This document shows positions 24,096 to 37,300 of a stretch of DNA of 64,000 nt, one piece after another (position 1 is the first letter of the stretch; each line of letters opens with the position of its first letter). The stretch covers positions 17,708,210 through 17,772,209 of the forward strand of contig OX459097.1 in assembly GCA_949775045.1 (NCBI GenBank), in the 5' to 3' direction. A program made the position numbers and the translations under genes. The notes under the pieces were generated by a model, which ran no database searches, was not told where the DNA came from, and saw only the letters and a list, made by a program, of their open reading frames with translations. This DNA comes from Metridium senile (taxonomy: Eukaryota; Cnidaria; Anthozoa; Actiniaria; Metridiidae).

Positions 24096-24484
24096 TTAGT
24101 GTGTACACTAGTAGTGATACACTCGTTAAATAAAGTTGTTCAGTATCATTATTATAAAATCTGGAAGTTTCATGTCGCGAAACAAGCAAATATGTTTTTT
24201 TTTATTATTATTATCTTGTCATTACATCTGTCAGTTCTAAAACTATTGTTTTGATTATCGCTTGTGACTTCTGAAGTTTTATTAAACAAGCTTTAAAAAT
24301 TACTCCGTTTTTGGGGCAACGTTATTTCGCTGAATGAAACTGTTTCCTTTTTGCGCAACGCCGTATTGCAGATATGCTCGTGGTCAATGCTAACAAGTTT
24401 TGTAATTTGTTGTGCAGGCTCGGTTACAAAAGATTTACCTAGCCCATATTATATCAAGAAAACAGAGACAAATCGATGAAGATA

Positions 24485-24807
24485 GAGTGGTTTTCATTAA
24501 CCCGTGAAACACACTTTAGCGTAATATGCTTTATTACACTTTAGAGTACAAACACTAAAAGTGTGCAATACTTTGTACTATTTAGCACTAACTAGTGTTG
24601 ATTAAACAATAGAGAACAAAAGAATTTGCATAATTTAGCAGTATTTAGTGGTATTTGTGTTGCACACTTTTAGTGTTTGTACTCTATTACACTTTAACTT
24701 TAACTTTGTGTTTTATAATCATTTGTTCAATAGCACTATTACACATTAATACACTTTATTACTCTTTCCCTATTACACTTTGTTTCACGGGTTAATGAAA
24801 ACCACTC
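24485..24807. mobile_element. GAGTGGTTTTC MITE interrupted by an inner MITE
   Basis: Same ends as 20516-20685, flanked by TA. Comparison with that copy shows a clean insertion at 24543-24685. Confidence 0.85.
24543..24685. mobile_element. Inner MITE with ~10-bp target duplication
   Basis: The ends AGAGTACAAACACTAAAAGT and ACTTTTAGTGTTTGTACTCT are perfect inverted repeats. The flanks repeat ATTACACTTT on both sides, while the uninterrupted copy at 20516-20685 has this motif once. A 9-11 bp duplication would suit a Mutator-like mover; the class is inferred. Confidence 0.85.
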
Positions 24808-25003
24808 TATTATGATAGCTTTGGCAACATTTTTGCGAGTAAGCAAAATCAATTTTTGAAAATTATATATCTATTTACATGTACTTCAAATCAGTCTTAT
24901 AAAAACGTTTTCAAACTTCGCCTACTTGTTGCACTGCTATAGGGTTACAAATCCTGGAAATTTCGTTAAATACATTTTGGTTATATTTAGCGACTAGCTT
25001 CCT

Positions 25004-25292
25004 AGAGTGCTTACACTATGTCCATGAAATAAAATCTAAATAGTTACTAACTAATAGTTTTTATTTAGTGACTATTAGTCACTATCACTGAACTGGAACA
25101 GCTTTAGTAACAATACACAATGAATAAAGTATTAACTTTCTATGGTTTTGAGTATTTGATTTCCCTTGTGTCTTGTGGTCTATTGTTACTAAAGCTGTTC
25201 CAGTCGAGTGATAGTGACTAAAAGTCACTAAATAAAAACTTATATGTAGGAACTATTTAGATTCTATTTCATGGACATAGTTTAAACACTCT
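25004..25292. mobile_element. Long-arm palindromic MITE
   Basis: The arms run about 130 bp: AGAGTGCTTACACTATGTCC at the left against the reverse complement ending TTTAAACACTCT, with inner GTGACTATTAGTCACTATCA paired with GTGATAGTGACTAAAAGTCA. Related copies are at 20300, 53572 and 60310. Confidence 0.75.
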
Positions 25293-25299
25293 AGCTTTT

Positions 25300-26334
25300 A
25301 ATTATTTATTTATTACTCATTTTGGTTAGATTCCGAGAAAACCGTAAATGTTTCAAACAGAGGGCATATGCATGTTTTGTTGCTATAGTAGCACTCGTTG
25401 CTAGGAAACTACTACGAAACATAACTTTGGTCCCATATAAAAGTTGACAAAGTATCAAAGCAATTATAGAACTTTCAAGATATGTAATCTTCATTTAAAC
25501 AGTGGTTGTTCCAATCAGAAAAAAATAATATGTGTTTGTATTTTTCAGGATATTAAAATGTGAAAATCCTATCGCTTTCCGAGCTCTTTTTGTTTTCTGA
25601 TGTTGTGCGGATGTCTTGGTAGTTAAAAATATGTTTAAAGCTGACTTCCAACACTTTTGAGGGATGTTTTTGAAACTTCTTGATGACAAAAGATGCTTGT
25701 ATTTCATTGTTATAATTAACAACGAGTCGGGCCAAACTAATGCGCAACACTTCCGTATGTTGAAATTATGACCCGACTACAACTATTGTTCAACAACAAT
25801 GAAGTACAAGCATCTTTTGTCCAAATCTGAAGATGTTCACATTCCGTACAATCTTTCATCTCACCTATTGTTTTAAAAGCGCAAGAAGTCGAAAATAGTG
25901 GTAAAGCAAAAAGGTCTAAGGTCAAAAACATTGAAGTGAATTGAAGCGCTTGGTGTTTCTAAATAAAACTTGAATGCTTTAGAACAGTAAATACTCGAAG
26001 ATTCCGTGAGTTAATTGAAAAAAAGTTCGACTTATGCAAGTTGCCACTAATTTTACTGCACGCGGGAGTAATTTTACTGCACTCAAATGACCTTCAAACT
26101 CGCACGTGCACTAGCTCTATATTTGGTAGTGCTACCGTAAGCCAATTTGGCGACCAACGCACAAAACAAGCTTTGCATTTTAAGACATCGATGCTCGATG
26201 TAATTATTTAGCGCGTACTAATGTAATAAGCGTGACAATAACCATAGAAATGATATCTTGAAGTCTACTTTAATTTTTAATCCAGCGTTTATTACTATCC
26301 ACCTACAATGTCATAACAACTAAACCCTCTAAAA
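25300..26334. other. Region without a supported gene
   Basis: Several overlapping minus-strand frames of 60-75 codons exist (25306-25931) but none shows a domain, splice logic or consistent composition. Confidence 0.4.
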
Positions 26335-26738
26335 CACAGGGAGCCCGGCTTTTTGTCGTTTCTTTTCTTTTTTCTCTCTCTTATTTTACCCTAATAATAC
26401 GCTATATTATGTTTGCATCGGGATTCCTGTGATATAAGACAGTTCCGACGTATTGATGCATGCAATTAACAGTAACTCGATAGGAGGATTATCACTCTTA
26501 TCTGTAACGCACTCGCTAGTAACCGTTAATGTTATTGACTGTTACTAGAGAGTGCGTTACAGATAAGAGTTTATCCTCCTATCGAGTTACTGTTAATTAC
26601 ATCATCATGTTAAACGGTACGTCGGAACTGTTTCATACTACAGGAATCCCGATGCAAACATAATATAGCGTATTATTAGCGTAAATAAAGAGAGAGAAAA
26701 AAAATGAAAAGAAACGACAAAAAGCCGGGCTCCCTGTG
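26335..26738. mobile_element. 404-bp foldback element with 7-bp target duplication
   Basis: The arms extend about 180 bp on each side (CACAGGGAGCCCGGCTTTTT against AAAAAGCCGGGCTCCCTGTG). The flanks carry TCTAAAA at 26328-26334 and 26739-26745. The centre contains a second pairing (TCTGTAACGCACTC with GAGTGCGTTACAGA). The element is nearly one palindrome and has no coding capacity. Confidence 0.85.
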
Positions 26739-26919
26739 TCTAAAATAAATCCTTGAATTGGCTGATCTGCTTTGGCTCTACGGGGGTGCTGAAAGACAGA
26801 GAAAACAATTCACAAATCGATTAAATTAAATCGGAACTTAAATCAAAACAAAATCACTGTAGGTACATAAAGATGGTATAGCGGTAAACCAAATCAAAGT
26901 AAGTCAATAGGACCTAATT

Positions 26920-27108
26920 ATCATCATCATGATCAACTTCATGATCAACTCATAGTCGTCATCATAATCATATTCACCCATTACTATCATTGTCATTAAC
27001 ATTTCAAGTATCATTACCATTATCATCATCAACATGATTATAGTTATGATCATCATCGTACGCGTCATATCATCAATATTATTAATATCATCATCAGCAT
27101 CATAATTA
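26920..27108. repeat. (ATC)n-rich array touching the stop codon of the ADAM-like gene
   Basis: Imperfect TCA/ATC repeats begin immediately 3' of the TGA at 27109-27111 in the transcription direction and would form the start of the 3' UTR. Confidence 0.7.
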
Positions 27109-28381
27109 TCATGACTTACGTAGCTTGAAGAAGTCTAGAGACAGTCTGTTTTCGTTGCATCCACTGTAGTACACCAGGTGTCGACCATTGCCTGGCCAAC
27201 CACCATTGGCATGGACACACCTGTTGTTTTTTGTGTTTTGTAAAGATTTTGAAGGTAGTCTGAAAAGAACAGGAAAAAATGCTGAATGCAGCTATATGTA
27301 CAAATCAGCGCCCCATCCTTTACCTAATTACTTTATTTATCCGGGTTTTTTTTCTTGCTTTCTTCCTTATTTGGGTTAGCCATTTAACCACATTTATAAC
27401 ATCCATTAATTAGTTAATTCATTTAATTATTAATTCATTCATTTATTCAATCTACCATCCTATCTTCCTTCCTTCCACTTCATAATACCTTCTATGTTTG
27501 CTTATGTCCTCTGGACACTTGTTCATCAAAAGCAGCTTGTGGTTATTGCCAACATAATTCCCTGAGGAAAAAACGGTTAACGAGATATTAATTCAGAGCA
27601 AATGTTAAGCAGATCAATCTAAATATAGATTACTTGTGGCATGGTAATGATAGTGGACAAAATACAAGCACAAGCACAAGCACCAGGCGATGTACTCTGG
27701 GATAAAATGACGGGGAGGTCTGACGTATCTTTTTGGGTTGACAATTTTCGTTCTTGGTATTTTTCTTGGGTCAAGAGACCTGCCACGTATTTTTCTAGGT
27801 CTTAAAAAGAAACCAGTATTTGGGGGTTTCCACATCTCCGAGCTCAATTTTTGTTTCGAACCGTGTATCAGCAAGGCGTGAGTTTTTAATTCGTAAAGAT
27901 ACATACTATATACATTTAATCAATCAATTATGAGGTATACAAGTCTTTATGAGGTATATAAGTATTTTTTTGAGTTCGAAATTTGCATGCCATGTATTTT
28001 TGGGGTGTAACATTTCAGGTTTGAGTATTGTTTGGGGATTGCAATATGAAGCTCCACGTCAAGGTTCTTGAGCAAAAAAAAAATTAACTTGATCGAATGC
28101 CTCAACTCGAATGCCTCAACTTAAATGAATCCATTGTTCAAAACCATTTGCAAGTAACTGTAACTTTCTTCTCCTACCTTGTGCACAAACAATCTTCCCA
28201 CTGCATTTATGATAAATCTTTCCATCAGTATCGAACAGGAACTTCATGTACTCTGCTGTGCAGTTGGCGTCCGCTTTTTGATACGTAAGGGCGTGGCTCC
28301 ACGTGGTAGAATTTTCGACTGGGTTACAGTTCCCACTCTTTGGTTGTACACAGTAACCTCCATAGCTTCTGATTGGACTTT
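27109..28381 (-). other. C-terminal lectin-like module and stop
   Basis: Exons 28381-28178, 27561-27489 and 27259-27109. YCVQPKSGNCNP ... FLFDTDGKIYHKCSGKIVC and CVHANGGWPGNGRHLVYYSG are homologous to the module in the 45101-49789 block (YCVVPKNATCNP ... CVHPNGGWPGN). The two modules differ by one intron. The Cys-Val-His-x-Asn-Gly-Gly repeat is known to me from cnidarian secreted proteins and is probably carbohydrate binding; the family name is uncertain. The frame ends FFKLRKS then TGA. Confidence 0.8.
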
Positions 28382-31300
28382 CTGTGGAATACAATGGAAC
28401 TCTCTTGGTTTTGGTACTAATATCGACAAAACTGATTAATTGTGTGTTTTTTTTATGCGAGTGCAGTGAATACAATTGTATAACAAAGCTTCAGGTGCCC
28501 CTTCCCTGACGATAGTGGACGTACAATAGTCGTAGAGGTTTACTAATCACAACATATAGTCGCAAACTATTGTAGTTTTAGTGAGATGTTTGTATATTTG
28601 TGAATTTTGTTGTATCTGATTTCAATACAGATATGGATGGTTATACAATATATGGAAGAGAGCAGGAAATACAACTTCGTTTAAGTATTAACATTATATA
28701 CTGTTTTGTTCTAAGTTACAATGCTAAACGTCATTGCGGGACTTGACTCGCCTCAGGCTGCTGCATCTCGATTCTACGTTGAAGAATACAGTCAGCATTG
28801 TAAGACTGCAAAGGATGTCGGTAACTGATGTCATAGGGTCAATTTTTTATGTTGTTTTACGAAATATTCGGATAGCATTCTACCAATGGGGGTAGCAGCT
28901 AGCTTGTTATAATCATGTAACACGATCAAAGTATGCTACAGGGGCGGATACAGGGGGGGGGGGGTGGATTGGGTGGATTTCCACACCCCATTTTGATCCC
29001 TAAAAGTTTAAAAAATAAACTGATTTTAAATCAAATAATTAAAAATTTCGTTATTTACATAAAGCGTAATGACCTTGGTTCATTGAAATTTTTTTCCAAC
29101 CCCCCTTGAAAAATCCTGTATCCGCCCCTGTGCCATGAATAAGTTGATCACAACAACAAAAATGCGGATATCATTAATTATAAAGACCTGACTCAGTGTC
29201 ACTCAGTGTTCGGTATATGATAATATTAGACAATTTTTGGATGAGGTTTTTTTTATGATCGCCTGAGTAATCATGGTCGAGGTAAGTGTAATAAGAGCCG
29301 GTATAAGAGACTGATCGCATTTCCCGAGCCTTGATTATTCAGATATCACAAAAACTGAATTCAATAATTTAGATATTAAACGATGGGCAGTAAAAAGAAA
29401 TTTATGAGTCTAAACATTGTTAACATAACTGTACTGACGTTTTGAGCTTTAGCTTTCGTTTTGTTAAACCTTTTTTTTGTATACAACGTTCATAGTAAAA
29501 ATGTTTCGCGACGCAATCTACAGATTTGCTGATCTATAGGTTATCTGATTATGAAAAAGTGCAGCAAATCAGCTCAAGATAGTAAATCTAATGCATAACA
29601 GAATAAACTAGAATAATCTAGCTAAAACCATTGATTAGCCAGCTATTTCTCTTAATACCTGGGCAGCTGTAGCAGTTCTTTTCTTCAACCATTTTTAACG
29701 ATCTGTCACATGGTATTCCACCACATCTTGGCGCAGGGTTTGTGCATATTCTAAGACGACGTTGTCGACCGCTGACACATAACTTATCGCATTTTCCCCA
29801 AGCACTCCATTCGGACAAGCCACCATGCACTGGAATGTATGAAAGTTTTAGGAAAATAAACAGGATTGAAAATTACATTTATTTCATCATCATAATACCA
29901 TCATAATAATCATCATCATCCGGCATAATCATCATCATTATCATATCATGACCGTGAGCTCCATCATCATGACTATTATCATCATAATTACCTGGTTGTC
30001 TATCTGCATCACAATCATCTTCATTAACCCAGTACCAAATGACCCCAGGGTTCGACATTCCACCATAGGTCATCCAGTAAGCCGGGCGGTACTGCTCATC
30101 ACCCCAGATTATAGATCCAGCGGGGTAGTACGAAGAGCTGCTTGACGTCGTTAGGAGAGCCTTGTTTCCCGATCCAACGAGCCAAGGCATTCTATTTTGG
30201 ACACTTCTCCACCATGACAAACTCCAGTTATCCAGCTTTTGCAGCAGCTGCACATTAGTCTGTCCACTTGAAGTGGCCATGAAACTGAAACAAAATCAAA
30301 TTAGGATGCGATAATAAATAAATGATAAAACACTTCTTTAACGTCTCGATATTTTAGCCAAGCAAAAGTGCCCTACTATATGGGGATAACCACACTCACG
30401 CCCAGCACACCTACATTAAACATTTAGGCACACAAAATGCTGAAACAGTTGTTTTGTATTATATTTATGCATGTTCATGACAATAAATAATGTAACCTAG
30501 AAAAAGTTTTTTAGGTTTACTTAGCAATCATTAGCATTCCAGTTGCACTGTGCTTTATGAAAAAGCTGACACTCATAAGTTGTGTTTCTTTTATATTGGT
30601 GTTCATTACTTAATGTCAAACTGTCCTTCCTAATTGACGAATGAAAGAGAAGTGACCATTAAGCAAAATATTCAATTGAAGAAGGGCCAGCTGTGTTGCT
30701 GTGCACTCAACACTCTTCCCAAGTTCCCTTCCTTCGTTCATAACACAAGTAACTCTGTGAGATTTACCTGTACTGCTGGGGTGCACTCCACACTCCTCCC
30801 CAGTGGCCTCGTTGATTAGCGTCCAGTTTGTATTTGAACGTGGCGTTATGTCCCAGGTTCTTGATCAGATCACCGTATTTGAGTATCGAGTAATCATCAT
30901 TTATGGAAGGTCGATGGATATTTCTGTGTGTATATGAAGCATAATAGTAATAAACGCGTTGATTAAAACAGGAATTAAATTTTTCCTGAACATTATTTCC
31001 CAGTGTGCACAATTTAGATTGTGCCACGGTGGTCTTAATATAATTTTGATTTAAGTGACTAATGCCTGAATGGATTGGATCCGAGTATAAGTGATGAAAT
31101 GCTATCGTATTGGTGAGAATAGTCCTGAGAAAGACTGTTGATATTAGTGACTGATTGGTTTTTAATCCAGGTGTAATTGATGGTAGTTCATTGTAATAAA
31201 AGAGATTTGCATGTGTAGAATTTACAACGACTTTTGATGTTAGTGACTTATCTTGGTATGTTTTAAACCCATGTGTAAATGATGTAAGTGAATTATGATC

Positions 31301-34300
31301 AACGAGGTTTGCATATATATGTAGTATTGAAAATGACCGTTGATGTTAGTGACTGATTTTGGAATTTATTAAAACCAGGTGAAAGTGATGTTGCCCGAGA
31401 ACCGTGACTTGAAAGGATAACAAAAAAAAGGTTTCCAGTACATCATTGCTTGATTCTAAAATCATATACCTCGCAGGAACTTGTGCTTTTGTCCAGTTGT
31501 TATGGCGACTAGTCACTACCAATGTAAAAGCACCAGGGTCTGACGTCATATCACAGTAGACCGGTAGATAACTAGAGTCGCTTACGAGTCGAATCATGTA
31601 GTAATCATCTTTGTAGGACTGGGATTGTCTGACACCATGAACTTTGATATCGAAGCAGGAACGCCTGGAGAAACATTGGATTGAGTATAGAATAGCTTTG
31701 ATAGATGGAAATGGCGGTGATGATAATGATGAAAATGACGATAGTGTATGATGACGATGATTTGAAATAATGTAATAACAATTAGAGATGGCACAGATGA
31801 TTATAGTGATGATGACGATGATGGTAGTGATGTTATTTAATTCCTGTTCTTTCTATCAATACATATATATAAGGCATACCTTGTTCCCTCTCTCATCCAA
31901 TATCTAACTACACCAGGATTAGCCTTTACTGATGGTAAATACGAGGGTGAGTCCCTTGAGCCATCACTGTACACAATGGAACCAGATGCGTCATTGGCAG
32001 TCGATCCTGTACTCAGGAAAATTGCAGAGGACATCCCCAATCTAGGCATGCGTTTTGCTAGATTAGAGCTGCTACTTATTTCGTTGAAGTTTTCCACTAG
32101 TCTGATCTTTGTTTGTTTGTCGCAAGTGGACGTGAAGGTGTAATCACTTTGAGCATCAAAGATACCGCCATATTGACTCGACCCATCTGCCTCGATACGA
32201 TACTGGAAGAAATCCTAGTGGCAAAACAATACATTCAGCTGCATAAATTGGTAAGGAAAGAAAGGAGAGGAAACACAACTAACGCTGTCGTTGTCATCAT
32301 CACAACCATGACTTTCTTCATCATCATATATTTATTTTTCTTATGATCGTCATCACCTTGATCATCGTCATCATCATCATGACCACCAACATTATTTTCG
32401 TCATCATTATCATCGATAACATCATCACCGTAACCATTATCAAAGCCATCATCCATTATCACGGTCATCACCACCATCTTCATCATCACCACCATTGTTA
32501 TCTTCATCATCATCATCATCATCATAACTTACTTGTGATATATCAAAGTCTTTGATAGCATCAGCAACATCAAGAATGGAATAATCATTGTCTAGAGATG
32601 GTTGATCGACATTCCTTGATTTCACGTTATCAGCAGTCCATCCTGTGTGTGTTTTACTTGTTACTAACAACGTCCATCCACCACCATGACTTGTCAGATC
32701 ACAGTATGTCTTGACTGGTTGTTTACCAGGCGCTTGAATAGTGTACACACCGTCTTTAAGAAAATTTAGAAGTAAGCTAGCGGTTTTAGTAATATTAGAA
32801 ACATAACAGATTTACTGTTAGCCTATTGAACAATTGCCAATTCAATTAGTTTGGCGGGACGTGTAATTATGCAATTAAACGGTGGTATATGCCTGGGCAA
32901 ATGACTTCAATACTTGCTTCAACATCCGTTCAATTTTGTTGAATGCTGAAGACTTTTGCCACCCCTTTGCAAGGTTGAAAGGGGGTGACAAACTGTTTTA
33001 TCATTGCCATTGAAAAGAATCGAACAGGAGTTGAAGTAGTTATAAAAATGCTGAAACCGTTAAACGATTCTAAAGCGTTCAACACCATTGAACCGACGTT
33101 GATGCAAATGTTGAAGCCGTTTGTCCATATTTTGGGAAGAAAACAGTTAATATATATTACTGCATGATTACCCAGCATTGTATATCTTTGATCATTTTCA
33201 ATGTCACTAATGTACACACAGTGTACGTACAAAACATGTACAGACCAAACAATTTAATTGTGTGCTTGCTTGCTTACATGCGCATGTGCTTGATTACATC
33301 AGTGCTTACTTGCTTACTTACTACGTTTGCTTTTAAGTACCTGAATAAGGAGTAGTTTGAAGTCCTCTCATTTGTATTTCCAAGCAGGACCTTGGAAGTT
33401 CCCATGGCCCTTCGCGCATCCAGTACCAAATATATTCTGGTTGACTCTCCATCAAATGTCCAGATATCCATGGTGCCGGGTGATAGTTTTTTTCATTTCC
33501 TTAAAAATAGGATACGAAATTAACAGAAATGAAGTAAAATACATCCAGATATTTCACAGGGGACCGTTGGTCAAATGTATACCTACTTTACCTACTTTAA
33601 ATAATTGTCTACATTTATTTTTATTTGCTCTGATAAAAGGTCTACTCACGGAGTTAAATTCGATTATTATTGCTCCGTCGGAAAGCAGTAAGGAGGAGTC
33701 GATGTCCAATGTTCATGGGCAAGAACAAAAGAAAGTGTTTAAATGACAAAGGATTTCAGTTCCTTGAGAGAAAAGCTCCATTGCTTTCACCATAAACATG
33801 GCTGCCATGAATTCTCTTTTTTGAGAAATAAGCTGGAGTACTAGCTTGCACGCGTTGTTTGGAAACCTACATGCTTTGTTTACTTGAATTATATATTTAT
33901 AGCATATCAGCAATGCTCACCTGTTATTGACCCCCACCAGTTACTAGATGCGGAACGAGATGTAGTCAGCTTTGCTCCAGATATCCAAGGCATTCGCTTC
34001 TCTATACCACTATCCTTGTAGCTCCAATTGTCAAATTTCGTAAGCAGTTTAACGTTAGTTTGCTCATTTGTTTTGGCAGTGAATGTGTAAGATCGGTCTG
34101 CTTCCCAGATACCTCCCCATCGATCTGAAACACAATATGATATAGCATAATTATAACGTATACTTTGATTGACTGTACCTCCCCATCGATCTAATGAAAC
34201 AGAACATTTACAACAATCTAATTCACAAACCTGGTTTCTGCGCTTCCAATCGATATTCAAACGTCCCTCCAATGACATTCAAATTATTTTTCAAATCATC

Positions 34301-37300
34301 AGCGTATTTCAAAATAGAGTAGTCCCCAGTCAAGCTCGGTTTGTCAGAATTTTTTAGTGTGATGTCATTCTTAGTCCAGGAATTAGTGTGACTAGTAACC
34401 AATAGCGTCCATCCACCGCCATCACGTGACATGTCACAATAAGCCTTGATTGGTTGATTGGATAGGCCACTTGGGTAAATGTCGTATATCCCGTCAGGGA
34501 GTGGCTTGTTGTTGAAAATGGATACTAACTGAAGATGACGACACGAGTGTGCCTCTAGAATGCGATCAGATCAATCCATTAAAATATGTCAAAGAACGTT
34601 TAACCTTCTAAAATGTGTTTGTTTTTGTGTTGTTAAAATTAATAAACAAATGGAATTGGATTGGATTATATCCAAACTGGCCTTTCATTCACGGTTCACC
34701 GACTTAATCCTTGTTTGACAAGTCGGCAAGTGACCAAAGGCGGGAAAACCAAATCCCTAGAGGGGGTTAGTTTACAATACCCTTTTTATCCAGCCTCTTG
34801 ATGACGTCACCGGAAGCAAATCATCTAATATATTTGTTTGGCGCCATAAAAACCATTTTGTTACACAAAAATTTATTTATGACTTCAAACCTGAGTTACA
34901 TTATTATAAAATAAAATGTATCATGTCATATGTACTGAGCTTGTTCGAGCAGGAAACACACTAAACTGGAAACCATTGTCTCGTATGGTTATCCAGTTTG
35001 GTGGAACGGAATGAGAAGGTCAGTTTGGATGAAAGCTTTAGCTGGGTTGGGAGGGTGGGGTAGGAAAAGAAAAACACACCTCCCCACAACTTTGTACATT
35101 AAGCTTCAAATGTCTTTGCTGATTGGTTTCTCATTCATTTTGCAATTGGTTGAAGAAACATTATACTATGAACTTAGTACCTATTTTTTTGGTTTCATCG
35201 ATTTCCCTCTACATAGAAAAAGAGCAAATTGCACTGTTATCCGCAAATTTAAACAAAAGGAACTTACTTGGACAGGCCTCTGTGTTACAATTCTGCTCTT
35301 CCTGCTTCTGTCCATCACAGGCCTTCCCGTTATGCATTGGGTAAGGGTTGTTACAGAATCGATGCCGCTGTTGGGTACCACCATTGCAACCGGCAGTACA
35401 GATGGACCAGTCAGACCACTTGCTGAAACCACCGTTAACAGCGACTAGAGCTGTGGAGAGACACAGGAATAAGAGCTTATGAGTGAGAATGACTGAACAG
35501 ACTTGACTGAACAGATTTGAATACGCAAGCAGTCTTTGGTCTCCTTACAAATGTAAATACCGCAAATTATTAGAACTCATGCATCCAACGACGAACAAAA
35601 AAGTTTATTCATAATTACCCTTCGAGAGAACTATCTTACGTAATTATATACAATGGTAGATTGCAAGAACTATAGCTAACTATCTCTACTTACACTAGAA
35701 TACCGCAGAGAATATCAAGATTTGGTACTTTTCTTCAAGTCCAGAATTGGTCTCATTACTGCAAATTTCGATCGCTTCTTGATACCTGCTTCGTCAATCT
35801 ACTCTACACGCAACTTTGTAATTTGACCCCACGAACTACCGTCTTTTGTACTCTCACACTCAGAACTACTTTATACTGGCTCTTATTTTCCCAGGACTGT
35901 AAGACTTTGGAATGCCATCCCTAAAAATGTTAAGCAAGCTACCAGTCTTCTCCAGTTCAAAACTCTTCTCTCTATACACTATCGCAACAAAATCAGCCTC
36001 TACCGTCCGCAGCTTGACATTATACAAGTAAATTTTATTATTTCATTCACTTAATAGATTTTATCATTAATTGTTGTAATTTGTTAGGGGTTTGATGTCA
36101 ATGTCAATTGGGGCTATGCCCTGTATTCTCCTCCTGACGTCGTATTTTGTACCAAGAAATATCAATAAAAAAAATGACGATGCTATCAGTGATAATAAAA
36201 ATAATGACGATAATATAGATAGAGATGATGGCAATGTTTATGTATAGGATAATGATAGCGATGTGTATGGTGATGATGACGATAGGGATATAATGTGAAG
36301 GTGGAGATAATGATAGTGGTGGTGGTGAAAATGATGACGACGATGATGAAGATAATAATAACTAGTTAATTTAATGTAATTACAAAATGAAAACAATTAC
36401 CTGTTTGACAAGCTGTCTTTGGATCAAATCCTTCGTAACATTGACATTCTCCGGTGCTTGTACAGGCCTGACACATCACAAAACATTTTAAACTTTGCCT
36501 ATCGCATAAGGTTTATACAGAATACGTATGATTATGAAAAGGTCACGGCATCGACGCGGTCAAGGCACGGCGGAGTACAATAAAAATTATTGAATTATCA
36601 CGGTCGCAGCAAGGCAAGTACACGGCACTGAACTTTTCACAGTCATACATATGGAATCTGCTTTGTGTAAGACAAATCTGAAGAATAATTTGGTATGCAG
36701 CAATTTCATTTCATTTCATTTGAACGTTTTTTCTAGTTTTATTTCTTTGGAAAGCTGTATGTATCTTAATGAAGAATGAGGTCCAATAAGTGTTTTCTGT
36801 TTCAAGACAATTCATTTTTTTGTATTTCTGGTATAAAGGGATTATTCTACAATGCACTCCACCGAGCCTGAGAACAATCAGAAATGTAAAAAAAATGTAT
36901 ATATATAAATATAAAAAATAAATGAAGATATAACAAATAGAAATTATAAAACATGAATAAAAAAAAACAAATAACGCAAACCAAAAAAGAAAAAAACAAA
37001 ATTACGAAATTGTGTAATGTTGATTTGATACTCACTCCTTGTCCATTACAAACTTTTCCATTTGCAGCAGGACAGGATTTGATGTTTAGCTCGCTAAAGG
37101 ACTTGCACTGAAAGTTACTGCACATCTGCATATAGAAGACATTGAGTAAGTTGAACATCGCATGTTGTTTGAAAATTATACTGAATTTCAATAGACAGTA
37201 AAGACCTGCAGCTACAATATGCGCTTCTTATGAACGCAGAGAAACCACTTAAGCTAACATCGTAAAAGGCAGACCCTTCACTGTACAGCGACGGGTCTGA

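Noticed and set aside
27614..27904. 96-codon minus-strand frame in the intron before exon 27561-27489
   Set aside because: It has no splice borders in phase with its neighbours and its Arg/Pro-rich peptide resembles repeat-derived sequence.
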